From contig NC_089856.1 in the NCBI RefSeq assembly GCF_036373705.1, positions 12,686,001-12,750,000 of the forward strand: a stretch of 64,000 nt of DNA. Reading direction: 5' to 3'. The notes under the pieces were generated by a model that saw nothing but the letters and a program-made list of their open reading frames with translations, was not told where the DNA came from and did not search any database. Below, piece by piece: positions 11,544 through 25,430 of this stretch. This DNA comes from Amia ocellicauda (Eukaryota > Chordata > Actinopteri > Amiiformes > Amiidae). The stretch's first letter is position 1. Every line of letters begins with the position of its first letter. The translations under genes and the position numbers were made by a program.

Positions 11544-13319
11544 TTGTTGATGTTGTTGTTGTTTGTTGTAGTTATGATTATTATTAATATAGATAATTAT
11601 AATAATGTGTTGTTGATGATGACGTCATTGCTGTTATTGTTACACTGTTCACTTCATTTTTAAATCATTATTTTCCACTTTCTTTTCACGATCTTGTCTC
11701 TAATGCAAATAATGTTGAAGAATTGTTTGCAAGCCTTTGTTTTTCTAGTGGTTTATTGTGTACATGATGAGAAGTGGTTCTGACCGGGTCCAGCTCTCTA
11801 AATGTTAAATATCTGACCGAGATAAAATAATGAACTGCACCGAACAACACCTAACCGAGTATCAAACACACACGTGTATATATATATATATATATATATA
11901 GACAGAGAAATAGAGAGATAGAGAGAGATTAATAGAGATGGATAGAGAACTATATGTGTGTGTGTGTGTGTGTGTAATTCTTAACAGTTTCTGTTCATTT
12001 TGGAAGAGAAAACGAGCGCTGTTCTTTGAAATTATGTTATGATATTGTTTGACAAATTCGAAAATAAAAACCGAAAATTGTAACCTATTTGTAAAATGTA
12101 GATTTTCATATTTGTATTTACTTTCTCGTATACTTTTCATAGAGATCCAGTAAATTAAAGTATGCCTCGATTTGTGATTAGGTTCCGAGCTGCTTGGTTT
12201 CGATGCCATGGCGATTCCACAGAGGAATCCACCAGGAACCAGCTAACGTTTCTTGCTGACTTCATTTCAAAATATATGTTTGCCAATATCAGTAAAAATG
12301 ATGATGGTTAGTATTCATTCTATTAATAGCAGCAGAAGCAGTTATAACGCAATTATTTTAGAGGTGTACTGTTGTTCAACAAGGTTTACAAGAAACACTT
12401 GTCCATTATCCTACCAATACACATCTCTAATTAGTGTTATTGTGTTTAATATTAATTTCAGGTTTTTAAGATGAATTATCAGTTGTAAAATGGTTGTAAA
12501 CTCATTGATCATCTTAACCTGCACAAGCACTGTATGTTGTTTTGTTGTTTGTGAATTTTTATGTTCCTGTAATCGTGGTGGTGGAGTTGTGTTTGTGTTG
12601 TTTTCCAATATCATTTCTGGGCTGTGTAATGGCTGTGTGTTGAATTTTATTTAAACGACGAGAAATAAATTGTACAAAAGTCAAGGTCTGAAATAAATCT
12701 GTTTATTCTCATTATGCATCGATATACACATCGTCGCTTTACACGAGTACAGGGGAGAGACAAAGACAAACTCAGTTACGAATGAAATCTCGTGGTATCT
12801 TACACATATCAGGGAAAAACTAAAAGGTGTATTACTGCTTATACATTCTTGTTGGTGTATACATAATTATATATACATACATGCATACATACACACACGT
12901 ACATACATGCAGTACATACAATTCCCAGTCGATTGCCCCATGTATTATTTTAATGTAAACTTGTATTTCATGTGCAATTTGCTTTACCTACACTTCTGAG
13001 CAAAGCGGAGTGAGCGGATGAACTTGACTGGCGCAGATGGGGTTTGGGAGGTTGCGGATAATGGTATCTGGTACCTGCACGGTATCGACATCAAGACTGG
13101 AACACGAATAAACTGAGCCTCTTCAAATATTTTGTGGTTTTGATTTTCTTTACTACTGTTTTTGTAATGTGAAGTTTAAACTGGTGGGATTGTGTTGTTA
13201 ATATTGGATACAATAACATCCTTGAAAGATAACGGTGTCCGTGCAAATGGCTACGCAAAGGGACCATGCGTTGTGCAAATGGAGATAACGTGTCTTCAGC
13301 TATCCCTGAGCAAGCTGCC

Positions 13320-13460
13320 TGTCGGAAACCCGTTCCGTGCATTTGGAAACGTGGCCTGCAAATAATTAGATTTCATTGGGACTTCTGGCGGCGCAGTTAG
13401 GCCCAGGATATCTTAAGTGAAACACGCCGTCTGGGAGTCACGTTTCTGCCGCTCCCCCCC
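13320..13460. promoter_or_regulatory. Candidate conserved non-coding element
   Basis: High-complexity block containing GCAAATAATTAGATTTCATT and a G+C-rich neighbour, flanked by A+T-rich sequence. Called from composition and homeodomain-type AATTA cores only. Confidence 0.25.
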
Positions 13461-14783
13461 TGGTTATTCTCCATGTCAGCTCACCCTGACCCAGCCTCAA
13501 CGCCCGGGTACCCAAGTGGGTTTGACCGTGGAGCCGTGACCTCCAGAGCGGATCGGATCAGACGGGAAAGGCGACAGGGAGTTAAAGAGGGGGAGAGGGA
13601 GGGGAAGGAGAAAGAGGGGTTACCGTGCGAAACCTTATGAAATGTAAGAAATCCGAGAACCGCGACTGACAGCGATCTCTTTTCACTGGGCATACTCCAC
13701 CCCCCGGCTGCTGTTGGACATTTAAGTCTGCAGAGGTTGCCAAATCAGTATCTTGGCTGCGTTTCATATACTTGAACTCTGATAAATAAAAAATATATAT
13801 ACACATAGCGTTTTCCTGTCCTGATAACCCCTTTATAAAAATTATAATAATAATAAATAATTATAATGATATCCATGTGTGGTTTTGGCTTTTGCATCTG
13901 TGCGTACAAGACCATTGAACTAGGCCCAGTCCGGTCATCACCGCCTGTGTCAGGAGGGATAGCTCTATATAAGGGGCCAAACTCAAAGCTGCTACAGTTA
14001 CCAGAATGTGTTCTCTGTCTTGTTATCTTTTTTTTTTGGCAAGTGCTGGAATCGTCATTATTTCGCTGTCTAGAAATGTGAGCGTTACGCAGGGTGTAGG
14101 TTGACGGGGACTGGGTTACCGACAGAAGAGCAGAGCAGAGAGGGGTGAATCAGGTGGATTTCCGAGATGCCCTTTGCCACTCATGCCCCAGACAGAAACA
14201 ACCCCGATCGCCGCCAAAAGAACACGTGCAGCACAATGCAAGAAACACTCTTGGCCAGGGAAGGATATCCCAGCTTGGGTCATACCCAAAACGCATTCTT
14301 TCTCTTCCTCTCTCTATGAATATGTTCAGACTTATTTGCCAGTGCTCTAATTGTTATTGCTTGGAGTCCATTAAGAAACGAGAATATGTGCAGCTTGAAT
14401 GAATAAACCAATGAGTGAGTGAATGCACACATGCATATAGAGATCACTACCTACACACATTTATATAAAAGCATGCATGCGTTAGTCCAGCCGTATGCCT
14501 GCACGCTCGGTGCACCTTTCCTCTCACATTCTCAAACGCGAATGAAACGACTGTCTGGATTCAAAACAACAATCCGATTTAATTAATTGGCACATTTATT
14601 GCATTGTAAATCTCACGACGGGGCTTTAAAACGCTATCAACGGGAATCCTTTCATAATTGGGTTATTTAGTCATTTTGTTTAATCACGAGTCAGAAAGCG
14701 CTAAATTATCAACCGCTCCGGCGTTCTCAATTAATCCCGTTACAAGCAAATTGCTGCAGGCTAACCTGTGGAACAACATATTA

Positions 14784-14845
<62 letters not shown>
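14784..14845. repeat. (AAT)n microsatellite
   Basis: About 20 AAT units. Confidence 0.96.
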
Positions 14846-14846
<1 letters not shown>

Positions 14847-16083
14847 GCAAAAGACTGCATAAAAGACTACGCCCTTAGCAATCCGTTAATTGTTTCTTGA
14901 CACAAAATTTAGTTTTTCCTTTCTATAAAAAAAAGTATGTTATTATTATCCTTTTATTACTTATTCTGAAAATATTGACAGGAGGCCCCTCCGCTGAGTT
15001 TGAGATTTTATTTTACAGTTTCTTAAGGAAACCTCTTGGGCTATTCCACACACAGCCGGACATCGGGAGACTGCAGCACGGTATTAATCTGTAACGTCCC
15101 GAGCTGTCAGCGAGTTTCCATATATGCACTGTAGGAAACTGGTATAAACAAACACCGATTACAAAGGATACTTCATCAACACAACCTGTCATTCAAAACC
15201 ATCAATAATAACCCAGATATGCGTCTTCATGTACACTTATTATTACGGATAAACTTCTGATGTAAATAATATTAGCAAACTTGTATGTATGCATGTATGT
15301 ATTTTATGCCCTCGTTATTTTCAACCCATAGCCTTCAATGAATACCATTCGATGGGTCTATATTCAACGCGCCTAGAAAAGCAGTCGCTGCAGTGGCGTG
15401 TCCCCGGCGCTCCGGTGCAAGGTCAGCGCCATGGCATCCGCCTCGAGAACCCACGAAGAGTCCTGCAGGAGCTGGCGACATTTTAGGAATATATCACAAG
15501 AAATAATAGAGAATCCCCCACAAATAATTGTTCTTAATAGCCGTTTGCATTAAAACGTACACAGACACACACATATGCCCTATTTATCTCAATACAAATC
15601 GTCCTGTTGTCTAAGAAAATAAAAAAGTGTTACATATTATGTAGTACACACAAATACATACAAACTTCTACATCGAACGACTACGGCAAGCCAGCGTGGA
15701 TTTAGTGTGCCATAAAGTTGCATTATAATAGAATAATGGAAAAGAATAAGAGGTTTCGATGATAGCATAAGTTATGTAAATTGTGTGTTTGTGTCTTTTA
15801 ATGTCTTCAGCCCTGTATCCTAGAGACGAAATTAGTATTTATGCATTGATATATTTGTTTTTTTTGCGTTCTTTCTTGAATGTAATCTTTTACATTCGTG
15901 TTATCTTTTCTTAAAGAAACATTTTATTTTCATGAGACTGTTAATACCTTAATTTCACTAAATCATCTCCTTAACCTCCAGCTTTCCTGCTATAATAATA
16001 ATACTACTACTAATAATAACAATGATAATAATAATGGCAAATAAATAAGTAAACCCAGTTTATGTGTTCATACAGATTATGAG

Positions 16084-16086
16084 AAA

Positions 16087-16121
<35 letters not shown>
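16084..16121. repeat. (AAAT)n microsatellite
   Basis: About nine AAAT tetranucleotide units. Confidence 0.93.
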
Positions 16122-17129
16122 GTGTGATCTCCTGAAACCGCATTCTCATCCTTTCAGTACACTTTGAATAGGATGATTCATTCGATATATGAATTGGAGC
16201 CGTTTCTTTTCTTTTAAGTGCCTTCGGATGGATCTTTCGAGATTTAAAGAGGGGAAGATATCTGGAATTAGTCCACAGTACAGCTACAGCCTCCAACACA
16301 CTGCCACACACATGCACGGACACGAAACACATATTTTATAATCGTAAACTGGGTACAAGGTGTCAATCCAGTTTATTGTTCATTTAATTATCCGTTTACA
16401 GCACGAGCAGAAATACATTGTAAAATAAAACCTTTGAAGTACAGACATCAAAAATAAAACACAAGTGATCACATCAGTTAAAAAATACACCTTTCCCTGG
16501 GTATGATCTTCTACACAGTTTGTAAACAAAGAAACGAAAGACGAAATAAAAAAGAATTAAAAGAATACCCCTTTTTAACAACTTACACGAAAAAGGGTGA
16601 ACGAGAAAGAGAAGAGAATGAGAAAAGATGTGTAACTCGTTTCTCTCCGTGTCAGACCTACCTTTATTTAAAAAGGGCTAACTTAAGGTTTACAAGCATT
16701 AAAGCGCAAACTATTTCCTATGACATTTGCACTGTGCACAAAGGGACGAATAAAATCCGTTCAAATCCTGGAACCGCTCTCTGCCCCCTCCCTTCGCCGA
16801 GCAACGACAGGCAATGAATTGGATAGGCTGTATAAAGCACGGCACTGATTTTCTCCAGGAATGTCACTCACACGCCGATTCCACGTTAGAAATATATTGT
16901 ATTATGTTACATATTGTTTCATTTCTTGTCTCCTGGTGTTTTTTTCCCCTTTCTTTTTCAATGTGGTTAAGTCCATGAAACCGAACTTGACGCTGGTTTT
17001 GAAGCCGGTGGATCGTCGTGTGTCGAATGTGCTTTTGGCTATTCGTGGCTTGAAACGGCCAGGAGCGGGCGGGATATTTGACTGTTAATCCTCACTTGTC
17101 ATTAGTCCCAACAGATTCCCTTATTCAGT

Positions 17130-17134
<5 letters not shown>

Positions 17135-17188
<54 letters not shown>

Positions 17189-17193
17189 ACGCA
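17135..17193. repeat. (CA)n microsatellite
   Basis: About 29 CA units with a terminal TACACACGC degeneration. Confidence 0.95.
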
Positions 17194-17434
17194 CAATTAG
17201 AGTTCGTCAGATACGAAGGAATATTGTCCTGAATATGTATTTTAGAAAAACAAACAAATACATTTAAGCTGAAGCAAACGAAGACAATTACAGCCTCTGA
17301 TTTGTTCCAAGCAAACACAACGTTGTACTGTTTGTTGATTTTAACACAAAATGATCCACAGAACAACATATATAGCCTACACACTAAAATATTTTAGCCT
17401 AATTATATACTTTGGCGTAACGGACAACCAAGTA

Positions 17435-17472
17435 ACACACACACACACACACACACACACGTAGCCTGTGTG

Positions 17473-17536
<64 letters not shown>
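17435..17536. repeat. (AC)n followed by (CTAT)n microsatellites
   Basis: A 26-bp AC array, a 12-bp spacer, then about 16 CTAT units (17473-17536). Confidence 0.95.
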
Positions 17537-18007
17537 AATAATTTGATGTGGTAAATATTGCGCATAAAATGTATCTGTATTATTTTTGCCGACAGCTATG
17601 CAAATTTTATGGTCAAAAGTCTCCCACATAACGGATGAGAATCTAGAGCAAGGCAGTGCTTGCTTTCAGGGCGGCAACAGAGAGAACCGTCTTATCGACC
17701 GGAGGGGAGTTTCATTTTATAAATCACAGTTTATTAAATGACTAGTGATACAGAAATACATTATTTAATATCAAGGATTGTTGTCGGTCACTTGAACGAT
17801 GGATTGGGCATAGGAAAAAGCATATGTTCATTGTATTTATTTATTTGTTTATTTACAGACTGTAACAATTGACTATTGGTGTGGAGGATTTTTTATTTTC
17901 CCCAAAATTTAACTAACTTAATTTAATGAATTCTCACGATCAGTCGCATTATTATTGGTGCAGTCGAATGTGCACAGAATGTATTAATTTGGACTGAATT
18001 AGAATTA

Positions 18008-18008
<1 letters not shown>

Positions 18009-18074
<66 letters not shown>
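18009..18074. repeat. (AAT)n microsatellite
   Basis: About 22 AAT units. Confidence 0.96.
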
Positions 18075-18438
18075 TCAGCGACGGTAATTGTTGCTCTGCA
18101 AACGACAACATACCCTTTAAGTCAGATCATTAGAAATCGCAGTGTCTCTACACTGTCTCCTTTATGGCGCTCTGTTAAATGCACCTATATTGATGTTTAT
18201 ATTTTACTTTGCAGCCCTGCCAGGCGTCGCCCCCTTCTGCTCCCACCGAAAGCCTCGCATTTATTGAACTTGTTCAGTTCCCGGATCCGGTTTACAGAGA
18301 GCAACGATGATATTATAGCTAAATTGAATTAAGCGAACTCTGGCTATTTCACTCAATAAAAAACAACTCATCATCTGCAGTTACATGTATTGTTGATCTA
18401 TTTCAATGTACAATATGTGAATTGCTACAAATGAATAA

Positions 18439-18544
<106 letters not shown>

Positions 18545-20639
18545 TTGCATATGCTATATATACTGCTGCAGCTGTTGCTATGTTACAGCTGAAATGGAAA
18601 AAAAAAAAACACTTGATCAACGCATACCCTCTCTAGACACAGTCAGGATATACAATTTTCTGTAAAGTGTGAAGATCGCGTGTCAGAACACCTCGGCCGC
18701 TGAATTTGAGGTCCTCAAAGGGCAGCTGTCTGCTCGTCGGGGCTGATTTCATTGACGGGTTGTATTGCGGTTTCTGCTGATAAACCCTATAATCCAGAAG
18801 CCCGAACTGACGTGTTGAGACCGGCGAGGACTACACCCACTGCAACCCCAACACTGCAGGGCAGAGGGACCCACACTGACGCACACAGCCGTCCCTGGGC
18901 CCAGATCATTATTTATGTATACATTTATTCATATATATCTGTATTTATTTACTAATTTGTTTATTTATTTATTTATCAATAAGACACCTAACTGGTGTCC
19001 TAAACTCTGAACGTAGAATTGATTCATTAGCTGATCTTATTAGAAAAACTTGTGTGAATGAAACGGCCAGGAGATAAAACTCGGAGCTCCACCATTTTAA
19101 CTTCAGAAATGTATTGGTAGTTTATCTGCCACTTTTATTCTGTTAATATTTAAATAAACCTACATTATTATGAAAACTAATCTGAAGAGTAAGATAAAAT
19201 CGTATCTTAATAATATAATAAGTGAATATAAACCCAGGCTTTCAAAAGTGCGTCTTTAAAACAGAAGACTCTATAATAATCGATAATATAATAATCTATA
19301 AATGGTCGAGAAGCCCATATACAGTCAGCCAAGCAATTACTCTGATAATCTCGACAGGATGCAATGTCAACTTTCAAGATTCAAGTACAGTAAACTTCAC
19401 CTCCCAAAGTTAAGAGCTACCTCTGACCGCAAATATGCCAATTCTAATTTCCCATAAAGCATTATTTTCTAATTTCACATCCAGATTTTCGTTTCTTTTA
19501 TAATTTTAAGAACATTATTTGAATTATGTTTTACAGTTTTACATATTTTTGTAGAGTCGATTCCATCACACAAACACTACTATACAGATATAACTACCAA
19601 TGCGAATACATTCAACTTTCTTCCAGAATTATAATGCACAATAAATACCGCACATTAAGGGACGTCATTCCCATTTCGCTTGTCCACCTCTGTCACTGTA
19701 TTTCTTCTCCTCTGTTCCTATGGCTGTCAAATCCCAATTATACGCAAACTCGTATGGCTTTCAAGATAGACAACCAACAAACAAATAAGCAAACAAACAA
19801 ATTAATGCACACCTCACTGAGTAAACAAGTTAACTAACAAACCAACTATCAACTATAAATAAATAAACAATTAGCCTACATAAATTAATAAATAAATAAG
19901 GCACCCCTGTTTTCTAATATTCTTCTAGGGCTGTGACAAAAGCGTGTTCTTTCTTTCTTTTACTTTCTTTTCATTTCTTTTTTCTTTCTTTCTTTCTTTC
20001 CTCCCTTCCTTCTTTCTTTTTTTCTCTAATCCCTGCTCTGCTTTAACCAACGCGTTCGTGTCCTTCTCACATGCCGTTTGACTGCAGCGGGTTTTCACAA
20101 GTCGCCCAGTGTTGGTTTTGTATTTTACCAGGAACTCGGATGCAGTTTTTATTAACGACACGTTTATGAACAATCAAATGGCCCTCGTAAAAATTTATTG
20201 AAGGACATAAAAAACATCCACGGGCACTTGCCGAATATAGCCGCTGAAGTGGGCATGATTTCAAGGCGTCTTACGATTCCCACCTCTCCGATTTTTTTAA
20301 CTCCATTTTTTTACGAGGGCTATCCCAGTTTGTTGTTTGCTTGTGCATAACACAAGTAATTCGCTCTGTTTTCGCGAAGTTTAACCAAAAGCAGTAGCAG
20401 CAGCAGATGACGAAGAAAAAGAAGAAAAAGAGGAAGAGGAGGAGGAAGAATAAGAAAAAGTATGAGAATAAAGAGTCCATTCGCACATCAATCCACTTGA
20501 CATTCCAATTAAACAATCGCCCCCCAAATACCCCCTACCTTACAACCCCCCCCCCCCCAACACCACCACCATGCCGGCCCCCCATCCCGCTTCAAGAGAC
20601 TGAAAAGGATATAATTTGGCAGTGGCGAAGGAAACTCCC

Positions 20640-21238
20640 TTAAGAATAGCGCCGAAGAACTGCTTACTTCTTGTGTGTGTCTGTGTGTCTGTGTGTGTGT
20701 GTGTTGATTTTTAATCTAATATTGTCGTGCACTCAGTTGATGTGCCCGGCGCACTACAGGACCTGAAGAGCAGACAGTGATGAATGACAGAAAGAAATAG
20801 TGCCTCCTCAATGGTCGTTAACATACCTCGTGCTCCGAATCGGCCGTACAGGCTTCACAATCTAAACCCTTTCCTTTTTTACTCATGATTGAAACAGCGG
20901 CAATAAGCCTTGTGTAGCCCTTCGTAAAGCCAACAGGCTTGGGTTTTCTTTCCAGCATACTTTTTTAATGAATACTATCAGCAATACTACCAATAAAACA
21001 GATATCTACGTGCTGAAACCTTGAACTACACGTATATCCCAGAACGACTCGCGCATTGATCCACTGTGTAATTTTTGGGGGTAAATATAATCACGTGGCG
21101 CCAAGCAGCCAATAGGCGCTCTGGAAGCCCGGAGAAATAATTACCTGGCTTGATTGTTCTATGAGCAGATACAAAAAAAAGTACACATACACTCCATGCA
21201 ATAATCGGATGCATGTAAAAGAGACGGGAGACTTCGTC
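20640..21238 (+). promoter_or_regulatory. hoxc9: hoxc9 promoter and 5'UTR region
   Basis: The region directly upstream of the hoxc9 start holds a compact promoter-like module: an E-box CACGTG (21092-21097), a CCAAT box (21109-21113) and surrounding G+C-rich sequence, with no obvious TATA box. The transcription start probably lies downstream of the CCAAT box, which would leave a short 5'UTR. Upstream ATGs at 21161 and 21209 are in frame with hoxc9 but have weak context (T and C at -3). Confidence 0.6.
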
Positions 21239-21782
21239 ATGTCGACCACGGGTCCCATAAGCAACTATTATGTGGATTCATTGATAAACCATGAAAGCGA
21301 AGAAGTCTTGGCGGCTGCTCGCTTCTCGGCTCCGGGATCTCTCCCCTCGGGTTCCCGTCCGGCAGGCTTGGTACCAGAGTGTACCGATTTCCCCTCTTGC
21401 AGCTTTGCCCCAAAACCTCCCATCTTCACGACTTCCTGGGCCCCGGTGCAGTCCCAGTCCTCAGTGGTGTATCACCCCTACACGCATCAAACCCACTTAG
21501 GGACAGACTCCAGGTACGTGCGGTCTTGGCTGGAGCCTATCTCAGGCGCCGTGTCCTTCACCGGCTTCCCGGCTAACAGCAGACACTACGGGCTGAAACC
21601 CGACGCGTTCCCGGAGCGCAGGGTCGGGGATTGCCTGCCTCCCAACGCACGAAACTACTCGGATTATCTCTACGGGTCTTCGGCTGACATTCGCGACAGG
21701 ACGGCGCAAAACATCCCCTCTCCGGAGTCCGAGGTTTTAGCTTCCAGCAAACACAAAGAGGAGAAGCCAGAATTAGACCCGA
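21239..21782 (+). CDS. hoxc9: Hoxc9 homeobox protein, exon 1 (N-terminal activation region)
   Basis: This exon encodes residues 1-181 plus the first base of codon 182. It starts MSTTGPISNYYVDSLI, the signature of Hox9 proteins (human HOXC9 begins MSATGPISNYYVDSLI). It continues through the Hox9 activation region with FPSCSFAPKP, SSVVYHPY, SWLEPISGAVSF and KHKEEK blocks. The family-standard ATG at 21239 has a purine at -3 and was chosen over two in-frame upstream ATGs with poor context. The donor is GT at 21783-21784 (GAGTAAGT), giving a phase-1 junction. The joined protein is 262 aa, against 260 in human HOXC9. It is a nuclear transcription factor for thoracic/lumbar patterning. Agreement with HOXC9 rather than A9, B9 or D9 is clear from the N-terminal blocks. 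Confidence 0.97.
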
Positions 21783-22287
21783 GTAAGTTGAAGTCTTTCT
21801 CGTTTACAGCCGGTTATTGACAAGGGGCACAGTTGCTTGCTGTCCTCAATAAAATGTAATGATCTTGCTCTTCTTTTTTTGCCCCCATCTCTTCCCCCCT
21901 CCGTTCAGCGCGAGGAGGCTGCCAGTACTAAAACACGCAGAGCAATAAGGTTGGGTTGTAAAATACGAAGCGGGTTATAAAAATAGAAAACTCGAAAAAC
22001 AAGCTTGAGGTTTTACGGCGGAGGGAGCTGAGAGAGGAGCTGTACAGGGGCTCCAGATCCACACACACCTCCCTGCCCCACGGGCTGCAGGGCTGCAGCA
22101 GGGCTCAGATAGAAGCGGATCCCTTCTGTATATGTTATGTTTATTATGTATTACATGTATTTATTTACAATATAATGGTAATAAAGAGGCATTAAAGTCG
22201 TGTCTATGTGTTACTGCTATAATTGAGATATGGCCCTACAAGGGGATACTGATATTACTACTACTACTATTATTATTAATAATAGTT

Positions 22288-22288
<1 letters not shown>

Positions 22289-22339
<51 letters not shown>
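22289..22339. repeat. (AAT)n microsatellite in hoxc9 intron
   Basis: About 17 AAT units, preceded by short CTA/TTA units. Confidence 0.96.
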
Positions 22340-22559
22340 TCAGTAGGGTTAGATATGTATTGTAGGTTATTTATAGGGTAGACCCAGCTATGTGTCACGA
22401 TGCTGACCATGAATAATTCTGTGAAACGTTCAAATCAATTAAACCAGTCCAGGGCAAGGCAATTCTACAGACTCATAAAACAACGGTAACCTTTATGTGC
22501 ATGCACTGTTCTGCATCACTGTAGTGGTGTTTTAAAAGACAAATACATGAAACAATGAA

Positions 22560-22561
<2 letters not shown>

Positions 22562-22614
<53 letters not shown>
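22562..22614. repeat. (AAT)n microsatellite in hoxc9 intron
   Basis: About 17 AAT units. Confidence 0.96.
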
Positions 22615-22615
<1 letters not shown>

Positions 22616-23653
22616 CATTATATAACTACATTGAATTTTTATTTATTTTGGGGCTACTAATATATACATATATGTGTAAGACTACGTTTATTTTGTAATG
22701 CTCGAGCTACTTTGATTCATACATAAAAGCTTTTGCTAAATATGACTCTTAAGGGTAATATATATATATGAATTGGGGAGGTAAGTCTTGAAATAACATG
22801 CATTTCAGACCTGCTCTCTAGTCGGTTTCACAGGTCCTAGACTCGACCATTGCTACTGTCAATAGCTGCACAGGTCCTCCTTTTTCGACGACATAAGTTG
22901 TTTCGTTTTTATTTCTCTTCCCAACAGCTGGTCCTTAAAAATGGTACAACATCTATAAAAATCCAACACTACGGCAACAATAGCAATAACAGCAAGTAAC
23001 ACTAGAATCAAACTAGTGCAGATAGTGTGTCCATGACATATTACAGCTGGGCCTTTTCTACAGTACACTTGCACCACATAGCAAATGTTGGCCGAAGAAA
23101 AATACAAAACACACACAGGTTTGTAAAGCACATTAGCGTAGGTTCCTACTTGTGGGATTCCAGCTGGACGAGGGACTTTGGCTGTAGACACTCATAGGCA
23201 TGTAAGTCAGTTTATAGGCCTATAAAGCGAATGAGTGCATTCACAATTTTACAACCCTGTTCCCCTTAAGCACTCTATAAGGTCTTAAAAAAAACACTAC
23301 ACTGATATTACACAAAAAGACATGGTGACTACATTTCTGACTTAGCGTAGAAGTGTGAATAATGAGGAAACGTGCGTGGCTGCTTATAATAATTTAACCC
23401 GCATTAAAAAGAAAGACGGAATCTAAAAAAAAAAAAAAAAAAAAGAATCGCCCCTCTTGAACTTAAAGTAAGACCGTGGGGGTGGCTTTGTTTATACCGG
23501 GAAGGCCAACTTTAGAGAGGAACATGACCCACAAATAGATTAACAAAAGCGCAAGGGGTAGATCAAGCCCCCCCTTCAAACTGAAATATATGTCTTGATT
23601 TGTGTATAAATCATAGTCATAATACTCTTTTTTGTTTGTTTTTGATTTTCCAG

Positions 23654-23898
23654 ACAATCCGGTTGCTAACTGGATCCACGCCCGCTCCACGAGAAAGAAG
23701 CGGTGCCCTTATACCAAATACCAGACTCTCGAACTGGAGAAGGAGTTCTTATTCAATATGTATCTTACCAGGGACCGGCGCTACGAGGTGGCCCGCGTCC
23801 TCAACCTCACGGAACGCCAAGTCAAAATCTGGTTCCAGAACCGGAGGATGAAAATGAAGAAAATGAATAAAGAGAAGACCGACAGCAACGAACAATAA
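23654..23898 (+). CDS. hoxc9: Hoxc9 homeobox protein, exon 2 (homeodomain)
   Basis: The acceptor AG at 23652-23653 joins the final A of exon 1 to AC, giving Asn182 where human has Ser. The reading continues [15 protein letters not shown], with the Hox9-type PBX-contacting Trp (W188). The homeodomain spans residues 194-253 (starts [12 protein letters not shown]), with the DNA-recognition helix containing [13 protein letters not shown]. The homeodomain is essentially identical to vertebrate HOXC9. The tail KEKTDSNEQ is close to the human C-terminus. The stop is TAA at 23896-23898. The next gene, hoxc8, starts 9.2 kb downstream on the same strand. Confidence 0.98.
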
Positions 23899-24956
23899 TG
23901 CGCCTTCACGGAGAGATAAACACACAGGAACAAGAACAGGAACAACAAACAACAAGCAAGCAAAGGGGGAATCGTAAAACTATTGCAAGAGGCTTTTCTC
24001 TCTCTTTTCTTTTTTTCTCCCAACCCTGTCTCTGTCTTTGAATTTTATTTTATTATTTTGTTCTGTCTTATTGTATTTTAATGTTTCTCTGTCTTACCTC
24101 TCTCTTTCGCCCTCTCTTCTATTTCTTCACCGAAGCGGTTTATTGACGTTGAATGTGCAACGCTGTTCAGAACACTATGGGATTTTATTTGCTTGTTTGT
24201 TTCTTTTATAATATATATTTTTTAAATAATAATATCACCTCATTCTGCTTGGACAGGAGCAGCTATCTTCATTTCTTCCTTCAAGACTGTATTGAAAAAG
24301 CAAGAGACAGTGGAAATATACGCATTTATATATATATATATATATATATACACTATTTCATTAATAACTAATATAACCAGAGGAAAGTACTTGAATTTTG
24401 TTTTCGATATATTCTTTTATTTCGTAATTTATGATCGTCCCGTGCTTATATTTTATTTTCCACGTTTTGTAAGTGCGAAACATGCATATTTTGTACAAAC
24501 AATGGAACAAGACAAAAAAGGAAAAAATGGCAGGAACGTTTGTCTGTATGTTTACGTCTATGTGATAATAGTTTTTTGATGTACTTATTCGTGTATTTTT
24601 ACATTCTTATCACTAGATCCTGTAAAATTATGTTATCTTGTAGATTGTAGCTATATTTAAATATATTCAACGCCACCATACTTTCTACGTGTTTTATGTT
24701 ATTTTTCCCATAAAATAATGTTTAAATGGGGCACACATTTACATATGCATATGTATGCACACACACAGAAATGTTTGTGTGTGGGGGGGTGTATGTGTGA
24801 TTCACTTCTAATCCTACCAATTTATCTATCGGTATATATTATCCCTCAAGACAAACCTGCGGTCACATTCATATTCTTATGTAGCTGGCTTCCTCATCTA
24901 ACCACGGCGACTCAAATCATAAACAACTGCTTATTACCTGGGTACAAAAAAATAAA
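23899..24956 (+). other. hoxc9: hoxc9 3'UTR (inferred)
   Basis: Pyrimidine- and A+T-rich sequence follows the stop codon. The first canonical AATAAA found is at 24951-24956. A weaker ATAAAA lies near 24712. The end is therefore uncertain. A short (AT)n occurs at 24329-24351. Confidence 0.4.
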
Positions 24957-25119
24957 TAATCAAAAACCAAAACACCAACAACATACAGAAATAGAAATCA
25001 GTGAAGGCACAAAAAGTACAGTTCCAGATTCCAGAGAGGCGTGTTATTAATTAATTGTCTTGCTGCTATACGTGATAATATACAAAATGTAAATCGTATT
25101 TAAATATACACTGTTTTAG

Positions 25120-25430
25120 GAGGGAAGAGAGGAGTCAGTGGGCATAAATCCTCTGCAGAAACAGGCCGGTCTGATCGCGGCTGCAGGGTGGACCGGGGCC
25201 TATTCTCGGAAATTGGAAGCAGCTGTCCTTCGGGTTCATTATTCCCCGAATTTGATTCCTTTCTTAATTAACATTTCCTGAGCAGCCTTGGCCATTCACC
25301 TTAATGACACCGGCACTGCAAATGAGCAATATGAAAGGACTAATGATGGAGGGACATCGAAAACAGGCCCGAATCACAGCCTGCACGTTACCTTTACCTC
25401 TCTAATAGCTAATGGCACAACAGGGCACAC
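25120..25430. promoter_or_regulatory. Candidate conserved element downstream of hoxc9
   Basis: About 300 bp of repeat-free, balanced-composition sequence in an A+T-rich setting. It includes CATAAATCC, TTAATTAACATT, CACCTTAATGACAC and TAATGATGG homeodomain-type cores. It is one of the strongest composition-based enhancer candidates in the c9-c8 spacer. Confidence 0.4.

Larger units (their letters stand above)
10920..14783. other. Spacer (hoxc10-hoxc9), middle part
   Basis: No coding exon is seen. The interval holds a compound ATT/AGT repeat (11462-11543), short AT and GT arrays (11878-11900, 11954-11975) and an octamer ATGCAAAT (11703-11710). The blocks 10970-11420 and 13320-13560 have balanced composition without simple repeats. 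The remainder is A+T-rich and featureless. Confidence 0.7.
21783..23653 (+). other. hoxc9: hoxc9 intron
   Basis: The intron is 1871 bp and phase 1, bounded by GTAAGT and TTTTCCAG. It contains two (AAT)n arrays (22289-22339, 22562-22614) and a poly-A run (about 23427-23445). The T/G-poor stretch 22860-23200 carries nothing recognised. Confidence 0.95.

Noticed and set aside
14446..14453. miR-196 8-mer ACTACCTA
   Set aside because: It lies in intergenic sequence far from any mRNA and is expected about once by chance in a window this size.
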